Shown here in pieces: positions 7,284 through 13,949 of a stretch of DNA of 13,949 nt. The notes under the pieces were generated by a model, which was not told the origin of the DNA, searched no databases, and saw only the letters and a program-made list of their open reading frames with translations. A program made the translations under genes and the position numbers. Within the stretch, counting starts at the first letter, position 1. Each line of letters opens with the position of its first letter. Origin of the DNA: Synergistales bacterium (GTDB lineage Bacteria; Synergistota; Synergistia; Synergistales; Aminobacteriaceae); contig BNVH01000085.1 of the NCBI GenBank assembly GCA_025997955.1, positions 1-13,949 of the forward strand, read 5' to 3'.

Positions 7284-7410
7284 CCAATGTCAACAACTTA
7301 AGGACGAGATGTGATTTTCCATACCTGTTGTTTGCGTCATAAACTCTTCGCATATCAAAAATTGCCGCGGCGAAAAAATATGCAAAAAACGCTTAAGTTG
7401 TTGACATTGG
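7284..7410. repeat. perfect 19-bp inverted repeat pair, MITE-like
   Basis: CCAATGTCAACAACTTAAG (7284-7302) and its exact reverse complement (7392-7410) enclose 89 bp. One more base pair (A7283/T7411) can be added. The inner part holds a second nested symmetry, GCATAT (7350-7355) and ATATGC (7378-7383), around GCCGCGGC (7364-7371). The left arm is the presumed end of the IS remnant, and the right arm points into the following gene. No clear target-site duplication is visible. It may be a 129-bp MITE or two IS ends back to back. It overlaps the 5' end of the large ORF and so bears on its start. Confidence 0.75.
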
Positions 7411-10400
7411 TTTTGATACCTCGTAGTCTCTACTGTTGGATAGTTCATTTAATGAAAGATAAGGAAGTGCGCGTTGTGGACGATGAGATGAAAAAATTTC
7501 TTACCGATAATTTTCGGGTTGGTCAACAAATTTGTTTGACGTGCAACGATGGATCTCAAATTAAAGGCAAAGTGTCCGAGTTCAGGGAGAGTATGTTTAT
7601 AGTTGAAGCGAGCGGCGTTATGAAGTCCTTGCGCTACAGTTTTATTGCAGCCTGCGACGTCATTGTAGCGTCTGCTGAGCCTCTTTCGCAACTTTCTACG
7701 ACATCTAAACAAGAACAACCGTCTGTTATGACTTCACCGCAACCATCTGTCACGCCTTCCCAGACGCCTAAACAAGGACAACTCACGGATTTTGACCGTA
7801 GTCGCGACAAACTCTGCGGCGTTATTCGTAGCGGAAACGCGAATTATGGTTTTATTTTGGCTGACGTCGCTGACGATTCTCTCAGTAAATCCTTGGCGAG
7901 TCCTTTTGTGTCATGGAAATGGAGCTTGGTATCATTTGAAGAGTTTTCCGTTCAAGGCTCTTTGTCGGCGAAAAATATACGGGCGTTGCCCTCCGCTTCG
8001 GCCCCCAAACCCAAGGACGAAGCGCGCTCTTCCACATTTTCCGAGCCCAAATGGTACAAGTCGGATCTTCCCTATGACCTGAAACAAGCATGGAACGAAT
8101 ATAAAAAATCCGCGCTGTCCGGATCGCAGTTCGAACAGAGGCTCCACACTCTACTGAACGAATTTCAAAACAACAAAATGTTCGAGGAAGCTCTCGATCT
8201 TCTGAATGATGTCAAGGTCAAGTCGAATTTGCCGGAAGAAAAAATAGACAACGACAGAATATCCATCCTTGACCGAAGTAGGCAAAACGATGCTCTGCTG
8301 AAAGACCTGCTACTGAAACGAGCTAAGAAATCCAACGTGAACGGCAATATCTCCTCCTACATGGCCGACATGACAAAAGTGGGTCGCTTACATTATGACA
8401 ACGCGGAATACGGTGACGCGGTCAGGCAATACAAAAAGTGCTTGGAAAGCATGAATGCTTACGGAAAAATCATGGGCGGTGAAAGACGTAGGGCTTTGGA
8501 AAATTCCATAAATCGCGCTCTGGCTACTTGCTACTCCGCTACTGGTTTTAAAGATGACGCCGTGCAGACTGCGAGCGTACCTGACGTGAACGAAGCGAAA
8601 AAATCGCCATCTGTCGTTTCGAAAAACGACAAAAGCACTCCCGCTACTATACCAGAAGGTATAACCACCTTGGAAGAGCTTCTTAACGGAATATCCATCG
8701 ATAAGCAAATCGGTCAATCTCAAAAGTCGGAAAAGCCAACTATTATCCGACCCGCACTGGAGTCTAAACCCACGCCACCAGAGATCGAAGCTGAAACAAC
8801 TCTCAAGCTCTATGAGACATGGGACGCCGAAAACCCGCCGCTTAAAAACGCTGCTTCCAAAGAAAAGGCTACGGCTATGCTTGATAAAAACATCGAATGC
8901 AACCATGATTCGGTCCGTGAGCTCGTCGATATTCTGCTCGAAGAGGCATCCAAGACTCCAATAACTGGTGCTTTTCTTCCGGCGGCTTTAGCGCGTGCCG
9001 TAGTACTCACAAAAGCGTTCGCACTAAAAAACACGACTGCTTCCGAGCATGATTCTTATGTAAAACTCTACACGCAACTCTTATTGGCGACAGACGCCCC
9101 ACTTGAAACGAGAGACTACTCGGATATAGCTTTGGGTGCGGCCTTCGACGGGGACGATCTTTGTACGTCGCTTTATATCGCCGCTCTCCTGCGGGCGCTC
9201 TTCATGCCCTCGTCTGAAAATTATGGCGTAACGGTCAAGCCGAACGATAGCATCATGGATTATATACGCGGTTTTTCAAAATCTTTAGGCCTCGTTTTCG
9301 ACGTTTTGGTTGGGATGAGAGATTTTACGCCGGGCTGTTTTTCCGTGCAACTCCTGATGCGGATGTGTGACGACACCGACATGCGCAATAGGGAACAACA
9401 ATTGGCCGACGACGCTGAGATACTGAAACACGTTCCTGCATACGCCAATTATCCCAACTCGACGCCGTTTTTTGCGACGTGCTTCGGGAATGACAGCTCG
9501 CTTGGCAGGAGCATGAGTATCATCGCCGCTCGCGACACGGGGCAGTTTGATTTTGTGAAGGACGCTTACGAAAATATCTCAGACGACGTAGACAAATTCA
9601 TAAAAGTTGAGTGGAACGAGGCGATAAACGCCAAAAGGGCAAAGAGTAAACAGGCTGAAGGGCGCCTGCTCGGACAGGTAAGAAATCATATTCAAAAACG
9701 CCTCGACGTCATGAAAGCCTGGCTTGACTTGAATTCCAATGCCGCAATCGCACCGGATGACATCGCCGCCCGGCATATGAACGCCGCCAAAGAGAAAATA
9801 CTGACTTTGATCCCGAGCGCACTTCGTGAGACAGAGGAAGAACACAAGAACGCGGGGACGCCTGTCATCTATATGCTGAAACGTGTGCTGAAAACCTTGG
9901 AAAAAGGCATGCTTCCACCCGACGAGTACGCGTTCACCGACATGCTCAGGACATGTTTTATTGAGCTTGATTTTGACGGGGCCCCGCAACTTGGGCGCTT
10001 TGATCAGGTGCCTGGGTTCGAGTCATGGCAAAACGCGCTAAAACATATCGCATCGCCGCAACTTTCGCTTAGTGAAGTCTTGAGGCGTATTGCCGATGCG
10101 AATGAAAAAAATTATTACGACAACATCGGTTCGGCGATACTCATTGATCGCTTGGGAACACCGACAGGTACTACGAAATGGGAGAAATTCAGATCTGACG
10201 CCGAAAAAGTGGCGGAATCGGATCAGAATCGCTTCAGAGCCGATATGACGGTTGCCTATCGTTACGGCCGTATCGCCGAGGCATCTGAGGAGCGTATTCT
10301 GCTGATGGAAGAAAAATTTTATCTTGAGCTCTGGAAGAACAGCAATTTTGCTCATTATCGCCTTTTCCTCGGTGTTTTGAGAGAGCATTTGGAAAACGAG

Positions 10401-12497
10401 ACAATATGCATCGGAGAAAAATTCAGAGAATCTTTTGAAAGCCTGCGATACGGGATGGGTACAATAAAAAACGACGCCACTGACCCGCACTCTTTGCTTA
10501 CGGCTATTCTCAAAAAATTAGAAAACAGAGAATATCGCGTGGCGGAGGACTATATCGGACGTTGGACGGCCGGCGAAAGATTTTTGACGATCGATGAGAT
10601 TATCACCGAAAACGACGCATTCGGCGATTTTCTGGACGCCTACGACAAGCTGCGAGAACAATGCCTCAAATACAAAGATAAGTCTTCTCATATAGCGGAT
10701 TGGGGCTATAAAATCGCCTTAGACGCAATTGACGCCGCAAACAAAATACCGGGCGCCGCAGGGGAGAACGTCGGCAAACGAAACTTGGATAACATCAAAG
10801 ATCTGCTGAATGGTTGGCCCGCCAAAAAAGACAAGGTTACCGAAAGAACGCTGATCACGCTCTTCAAACACCTCGCTCTTGAGGCTCGGAACGCCGAGCG
10901 TTTGAACTACGACATCTCCAACGGTGTCGTGTTTCAACTCAAAATCGAGAAGACTCCCAAGGACCTTCCCGACTATTCCCATCCTATAGCGCGCTTTGGC
11001 ACGGAAACTCCGTCAGCGTTTTACGTCGTATGTCTCTTCGGTACGGTTCATCCGAGTCAGATTGTAGACAATATACGGAAACTTAACTTGGGCAGCGATA
11101 CGATTGTCCTGCTCAATAGCGCTTCCATGACCCGAAAAAACCGCCAGGAGCTGGCCGACCTCTCCAGAAAAGAAACTCAACTGAACGCGTTTTTGTTTGT
11201 AGATCAGACGCTTTTACTGTACTTGGCCACTCTCGATATGAGCGTGAGATTATCGACGTTGTTGAAATGCACCCTACCTTACACTTTTTATCAGCCCTTT
11301 TCCGAAGGTTCCGGTCATATCGCTGACGAAATGTTTTTTGGCCGTAGGGACGAACTCAAGAGAATTTTAGATCCAAGAGGCGCCAGTTTAGTTTACGGAG
11401 GGCGACAACTCGGCAAATCAGCTTTGATGGCGCGAGCCGAAAGCCGAGCGAACAACCCTGATAAAAAAGAATACGCAGTGCTCGTTACTGTCAACAAAGC
11501 GAATTCTGCGGAGACGTTGCAGGCTATAGTGAGTAAAATGACGGAGACAAAACTGATAAACAAAGCCTACAGAACATGGAAAGGCCTTTTTTCCGCTCTG
11601 CGAGCGCTTTTCGACAAAGAGACAGGAACTGTAGAGCGATTGCTTCTTCTTGTCGACGAGGCCGACGTTTTTTTAGAAGGTGACAGGAGCGACGGATATC
11701 GTATTCTAGGCGAATTGAACAAATTGAAAAACGATACGGCGAATCGTTTCAAGTTTGTGTTCGCGGGGTTACATCATGTGGCCCGCACCAGCGCCGCTAT
11801 CGACAACAACGGTATAGGCCCGCAGATTGGAGACGCGCTGTGCATAAAACCCATGTCGCCTAATGACGCCAGAAATCTTTTGATGCGCCCGTTGCTTTAT
11901 CTTGGATTTCACATGGATAGCGACAAGATAGATTCCATACTCGCTCATACGAATTATTACCCCGGCACTCTTCAACTTGTCGGTAACACGCTTGTCAGGA
12001 GAATATCCGAGGACTACGCGCTATACTACAGCGCGGACAGAGGCAACCCGCCGTGCGATATACAAGACGAGGCCCTGAGTGACATCCTCGCTTCCGAAGA
12101 CGTGGTGAGGCGGATTAAAAATATGCTCGACATAACACTCAAGGCTGACGAAAACGGAGGCTACGAAGCCATCGCTCATATACTGGCGCTTCTCTACTAT
12201 GAAACCGAAGAAAACGAATACATAGCGGACGGCTATTCATTGAAGGATATTATAAAAGCCGCATCAGAATGGAATATAACGCGAAAAGTGACAAATGAAA
12301 CCAACGAATACAGCATGGAGCGGGATTTTGAAAATCTTTTGGACGAAATGGTCGAAATGGGCGTTCTTTGGAAATCAGTAAAATCGTCTAACGCTCCGGT
12401 CGTCTATCGGTTGCGGCGAAATAATTTCCTCGGCAACATAGGTGATACAGATTCGGTGTTGGATTGGCTGGGGAGCGCCGCTCAAGATGCCCGATGA
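7311..12497 (+). CDS. giant multidomain protein: Sm/CSD-like N-terminus, TPR-like repeats, STAND/AAA-type ATPase
   Basis: Up to 1728 aa; no named family recognised. In order: unconserved-looking 1-47; an Sm/SH3-like beta segment about 60-117 (VGQQICLTCNDGSQIKGKV); a Ser/Pro/Thr/Gln linker; a cold-shock-like OB segment about 165-227 (LCGVIRSGNANYGFI to SAKNIRAL); TPR-like helices about 255-420; a charged linker; a long helical region to about 1200; a Rossmann-like segment about 1215-1340; FFGRRDELKRIL and an ATPase with Walker A GGRQLGKS (1363-1370) and Walker B LLLLVDEAD (1444-1452); and a winged-helix-like tail ending in YRLRRNNFLGNIG. The start is uncertain. GTG 7311 has the best ribosome binding site (AAGGA, 6 nt spacing), but residues 1-47 mostly translate the inverted repeat, so ATG 7452 (residue 48) or 7488 may be the true start. 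It is A+T-richer than the gcv genes. The layout suggests an RNA- or protein-sensing NTPase, perhaps in defence. This is inference. Confidence 0.8.
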   Translation: MIFHTCCLRHKLFAYQKLPRRKNMQKTLKLLTLVLIPRSLYCWIVHLMKDKEVRVVDDEMKKFLTDNFRVGQQICLTCNDGSQIKGKVSEFRESMFIVEASGVMKSLRYSFIAACDVIVASAEPLSQLSTTSKQEQPSVMTSPQPSVTPSQTPKQGQLTDFDRSRDKLCGVIRSGNANYGFILADVADDSLSKSLASPFVSWKWSLVSFEEFSVQGSLSAKNIRALPSASAPKPKDEARSSTFSEPKWYKSDLPYDLKQAWNEYKKSALSGSQFEQRLHTLLNEFQNNKMFEEALDLLNDVKVKSNLPEEKIDNDRISILDRSRQNDALLKDLLLKRAKKSNVNGNISSYMADMTKVGRLHYDNAEYGDAVRQYKKCLESMNAYGKIMGGERRRALENSINRALATCYSATGFKDDAVQTASVPDVNEAKKSPSVVSKNDKSTPATIPEGITTLEELLNGISIDKQIGQSQKSEKPTIIRPALESKPTPPEIEAETTLKLYETWDAENPPLKNAASKEKATAMLDKNIECNHDSVRELVDILLEEASKTPITGAFLPAALARAVVLTKAFALKNTTASEHDSYVKLYTQLLLATDAPLETRDYSDIALGAAFDGDDLCTSLYIAALLRALFMPSSENYGVTVKPNDSIMDYIRGFSKSLGLVFDVLVGMRDFTPGCFSVQLLMRMCDDTDMRNREQQLADDAEILKHVPAYANYPNSTPFFATCFGNDSSLGRSMSIIAARDTGQFDFVKDAYENISDDVDKFIKVEWNEAINAKRAKSKQAEGRLLGQVRNHIQKRLDVMKAWLDLNSNAAIAPDDIAARHMNAAKEKILTLIPSALRETEEEHKNAGTPVIYMLKRVLKTLEKGMLPPDEYAFTDMLRTCFIELDFDGAPQLGRFDQVPGFESWQNALKHIASPQLSLSEVLRRIADANEKNYYDNIGSAILIDRLGTPTGTTKWEKFRSDAEKVAESDQNRFRADMTVAYRYGRIAEASEERILLMEEKFYLELWKNSNFAHYRLFLGVLREHLENETICIGEKFRESFESLRYGMGTIKNDATDPHSLLTAILKKLENREYRVAEDYIGRWTAGERFLTIDEIITENDAFGDFLDAYDKLREQCLKYKDKSSHIADWGYKIALDAIDAANKIPGAAGENVGKRNLDNIKDLLNGWPAKKDKVTERTLITLFKHLALEARNAERLNYDISNGVVFQLKIEKTPKDLPDYSHPIARFGTETPSAFYVVCLFGTVHPSQIVDNIRKLNLGSDTIVLLNSASMTRKNRQELADLSRKETQLNAFLFVDQTLLLYLATLDMSVRLSTLLKCTLPYTFYQPFSEGSGHIADEMFFGRRDELKRILDPRGASLVYGGRQLGKSALMARAESRANNPDKKEYAVLVTVNKANSAETLQAIVSKMTETKLINKAYRTWKGLFSALRALFDKETGTVERLLLLVDEADVFLEGDRSDGYRILGELNKLKNDTANRFKFVFAGLHHVARTSAAIDNNGIGPQIGDALCIKPMSPNDARNLLMRPLLYLGFHMDSDKIDSILAHTNYYPGTLQLVGNTLVRRISEDYALYYSADRGNPPCDIQDEALSDILASEDVVRRIKNMLDITLKADENGGYEAIAHILALLYYETEENEYIADGYSLKDIIKAASEWNITRKVTNETNEYSMERDFENLLDEMVEMGVLWKSVKSSNAPVVYRLRRNNFLGNIGDTDSVLDWLGSAAQDAR
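7401..7429 (+). promoter_or_regulatory. possible promoter for the two-gene cassette, in the inverted repeat arm
   Basis: A perfect -35 TTGACA (7401-7406) lies in the right arm of the inverted repeat. It is followed by a 17-bp spacer and TAGTCT (7424-7429), which keeps only the key T, A and final T of a -10 box. Transcription would start near 7436, just before the ATG at 7452. An outward-facing -35 in a mobile-element end is a known way for such elements to drive neighbours. The weak -10 makes this tentative. Confidence 0.3.
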
Positions 12498-13593
12498 CAT
12501 CTTAGACGACGACGCTCTCTGGTGGAATATAATAACCGGGCCTTCTCGCTTGGTGAAGGCGATTGTCTCTGACTTGACGGAAGGTCGGTCGGTTTTGTTC
12601 GGCGGTTCAGGGGCTTGTCCTTGGAAAGAGAAAATGCGTCGCTGTGTCGAACTGGCACTTTCAGAGAAAATGTTCGAGTTGATCGTTGATTTCATCGACT
12701 GCGCACAAGAGGATGACCCGAACTTGTCAGTCGGTCGGTATTTACTCACGCGCCTACGAAGAACGGACTCACGCGTCGCTTATGGCTACCGTGGGGACGA
12801 TGAGGGGATCATACAATATCTTCGCGACAATGGTATTCTCAAGAACAGGGTTCTCTGGTTGAAACGCGTTGAAAACGAAGAACAACTCAGGCGTTGGCTT
12901 GTTTTTTGTCTGCAATACGAGACAAATCGCGATCCGTCTGATGGCCTTATAGTAATTGAAACCTTTTTGAAACAATTAACGGCCGGGTCGTTGCCTGAGC
13001 ACGTCGCGTTCCACAACTACAATATTATGGTTACCCCTCACGACACTCTGTCGTTTTGTTCTCTGCTTTCGGCACGATCAAACATAAGCGGATTATGGAA
13101 ACAGTACATCGCGACTCTTGCCGCCACTTTGTTTTATGGTAACATCGAACAAGGCGCACTTTTCATAAAAAATACTGATTTTCGCGTCCAAGATCCCGCC
13201 GATAGGCAATCTGGCGCTCTTCTCAGAGGGGTAAACGCCAAACGTGCACTCGAATTGCAAAGAATGGTTTGGAAAGCTCAATTGCAGTTCGTGTTCCCTT
13301 TGATTGAAGAAACGCGTATTGATTTAGCTGGAAAATACAAGCCTGAGATCGACGCTGCGCTGCTACAAGCTGGTATGGATGCCATGTGGTATGGACAACA
13401 AATTACAGACGCTTACAGCGCTGAACTCGGTTTACTCATTCGTTTGAGCGATTCTCATTATTTGGTTGCCTTCCAGAACGAAGATAAACAGCGCATAAAG
13501 TTCTTGCACGCTTGCCGCAATAAACTAGCTCACATGAAATGTTGTTCACCTGAAGAGCTGGATATTCTTTTTAGTGGGTCTTTGTCAGTTTGA
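12487..13593 (+). CDS. HEPN-motif protein partner of the large ATPase
   Basis: 368 aa from the ATG at 12487, which overlaps the end of the large gene by 11 bp. GGGGAG at 12470-12475 is the likely ribosome binding site. An in-frame GTG at 12442 has no comparable site. The N-terminal half begins DDALWWNIITGPSRLVKAI and has VLFGGSGACPWKEKM where a P-loop might be expected, but the GKS/T is absent. The middle has long helices. The last 30 residues read FLHACRNKLAHMKCCSPEEL, where Arg344 and His349 form the R-x4-H motif of HEPN domains (Swt1-like or similar), many of which are RNases. The motif alone does not prove catalysis. Overlap and shared orientation imply a functional unit with the ATPase. 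No signal peptide or membrane segment is visible. Confidence 0.75.
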   Translation: MPDDILDDDALWWNIITGPSRLVKAIVSDLTEGRSVLFGGSGACPWKEKMRRCVELALSEKMFELIVDFIDCAQEDDPNLSVGRYLLTRLRRTDSRVAYGYRGDDEGIIQYLRDNGILKNRVLWLKRVENEEQLRRWLVFCLQYETNRDPSDGLIVIETFLKQLTAGSLPEHVAFHNYNIMVTPHDTLSFCSLLSARSNISGLWKQYIATLAATLFYGNIEQGALFIKNTDFRVQDPADRQSGALLRGVNAKRALELQRMVWKAQLQFVFPLIEETRIDLAGKYKPEIDAALLQAGMDAMWYGQQITDAYSAELGLLIRLSDSHYLVAFQNEDKQRIKFLHACRNKLAHMKCCSPEELDILFSGSLSV

Positions 13594-13617
13594 GTTTCCC
13601 CAAAACCGAAAACTCAA
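13590..13617 (+). other. hairpin overlapping the stop codon of the HEPN-motif gene
   Basis: TTGAGTTT (13590-13597) and AAACTCAA (13610-13617) form a perfect 8-bp stem with a 12-nt loop. The stem begins on the base before the TGA stop (13591-13593). It has no following T-run, so it is a poor intrinsic terminator, but it may protect the mRNA 3' end or help end the cassette transcript. Confidence 0.35.
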
Positions 13618-13714
13618 TAGTGTCTAATTGCGTAAAAAACAACTTTAAGAATATGAGTTATATCAATCGATTATCTCTAGTAATAATGTCTGTTATTTTT
13701 GCAATTAGACACTA
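13618..13714. mobile_element. 93-bp MITE-like element flanked by TA
   Basis: GTGTCTAATTGC (13620-13631) and GCAATTAGACAC (13701-13712) are perfect 12-bp terminal inverted repeats. Similarity continues inward for about another 10 bp with mismatches. Both ends are flanked by TA (13618-13619 and 13713-13714), as expected for the TA duplication of IS630/Tc1-mariner transposition. The interior is A+T-rich and holds no ORF. It therefore looks like a non-autonomous miniature element that needs a transposase from elsewhere. The family link is inference from the TA flanks alone. Confidence 0.55.
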
Positions 13715-13774
13715 GGCCTGGGACTGGAACAAAGAAAAGGCAAAATACGGCTACAAATAGACCTGTAATATATC

Positions 13775-13812
13775 TTATGTAGGGGTGACCGAGGGCGGTC
13801 GCCCCTACATAA
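13775..13812. repeat. REP/MITE-like palindrome with 17-bp stem
   Basis: TTATGTAGGGGTGACCG (13775-13791) pairs with CGGTCGCCCCTACATAA (13796-13812) around a 4-nt AGGG loop, with a single T/G wobble. Palindromes with a TGTAGGGGCGACC-type core are, from memory, scattered in intergenic regions of many unrelated bacterial genomes. It follows the MITE-like element by 60 bp, so this end of the cassette is a repeat-rich landing zone. It could also act as a two-way transcription block, although no T-run adjoins it. Confidence 0.7.
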
Positions 13813-13949
13813 TCTGTGAAAGGGTAACTACTCAGGACTTGACAGACAGCGATAGAACAAGATAAAAACTTCGAGAGCTATTGAAATTAAGGACTTGCAA
13901 AATAAGTTGAGTCCATGTAAGCTCTTTTAAAAGGAAATTAAATTTAACT
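13813..13949. other. gene-free right end of the window
   Basis: A+T-rich with no coding signal. The octamer AGGACTTG occurs twice (near 13842 and 13889). The second copy lies in an inverted repeat GGACT/AGTCC enclosed by a further AGAGCT/AGCTCT pair with TTTT after it, so a folded RNA or another small element end is possible. Nothing can be assigned. Confidence 0.3.

Larger units (their letters stand above)
6409..7306 (-). mobile_element. degenerate insertion sequence (tentative ends)
   Basis: The element carries the deleted transposase at 6528-7256. The right end is placed near the inverted repeat 7284-7302, which read inward on the minus strand is CTTAAGTTGTTGACATTGG. The best left-end candidate is CCTAAGTTTTAGAAA at 6409-6423, which agrees only imperfectly with the first 15 bases of the right end. 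I see no convincing target-site duplication. The boundaries are guesses; presence of an IS remnant is not. Confidence 0.4.

Noticed and set aside
7256..7284. A good sigma70 promoter for the transposase remnant in the left repeat arm
   Set aside because: TTGACA and TATAAT are both present on the minus strand, but only 4 bp apart, so they cannot form one -35/-10 pair.
7311..13593. Minus-strand ORFs opposite the large ATPase and HEPN-motif genes
   Set aside because: They are short, without motifs or ribosome binding sites, and contained in genes with clear domains on the plus strand.
6486..13602. 13-bp direct repeat TTGAGTTTCCCCA at 6486-6498 and 13590-13602 flanking the accessory half, as possible att sites
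   Set aside because: A 13-bp match between two places in 14 kb is expected about once by chance. There is no integrase or tRNA nearby, and one copy overlaps a stop codon and hairpin.
13590..13714. Terminator for the two-gene cassette
   Set aside because: The 8-bp hairpin has no T-run, and the MITE arms are 69 nt apart. No intrinsic terminator of ordinary form was found downstream of 13593.
1..13949. CRISPR array, tRNA or rRNA genes
   Set aside because: No regularly spaced repeat-spacer pattern and no tRNA cloverleaf or rRNA signature sequences were seen on either strand.

Overview
The window reads as a bacterial chromosome segment with a housekeeping half (1-6230) and an accessory half (about 6400-13949). 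The left half is a complete minus-strand glycine cleavage operon, gcvT-gcvH-gcvPA-gcvPB-lpd. The two-subunit P-protein, the dedicated lipoamide dehydrogenase at the operon end and the wording of GcvT suggest an anaerobic amino-acid-fermenting bacterium. From memory of such sequences I lean to Synergistota, with moderate confidence at best; no rRNA or marker gene is present to settle it.

Region by region: 1-240 holds no convincing gene, only a tiny signal-peptide-like ORF. A hairpin at 241-271 terminates the operon. Positions 292-6164 encode all four proteins of glycine cleavage, packed with 2-28 bp gaps: T aminomethyltransferase, H lipoyl carrier, P-alpha/P-beta decarboxylase and L dehydrogenase. 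Glycine is decarboxylated on P, its aminomethyl group is carried on the lipoyl-lysine of H, T transfers the one-carbon unit to tetrahydrofolate, and L reoxidises the lipoyl arm with NAD+. Positions 6165-6527 form a gene-free leader with a strong hairpin just before gcvT and several short tandem duplications. I see no glycine riboswitch consensus.

Positions 6528-7256 (minus) are a DDE transposase with an internal in-frame deletion. It is followed by a perfect 19-bp inverted repeat pair (7284-7302 / 7392-7410). To its right, on the plus strand, is a two-gene cassette: a giant multidomain protein (up to 1728 aa; Sm/SH3-like segment, cold-shock-like segment, TPR-like and helical repeats, then a STAND/AAA-type ATPase with Walker A and B and a winged-helix-like tail), and an 11-bp-overlapping gene for a 368-aa protein ending in an RNKLAH motif of HEPN type. 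The A+T-richer look, the flanking mobile-element debris, and the pairing of a large sensor-like NTPase with a possible HEPN ribonuclease make this the best candidate for an undescribed system, most likely anti-phage or RNA-targeting stress immunity. That function is inference.

Positions 13594-13949 hold no gene. They contain a 93-bp MITE-like element flanked by TA and a 17-bp-stem palindrome of the kind dispersed in many genomes.
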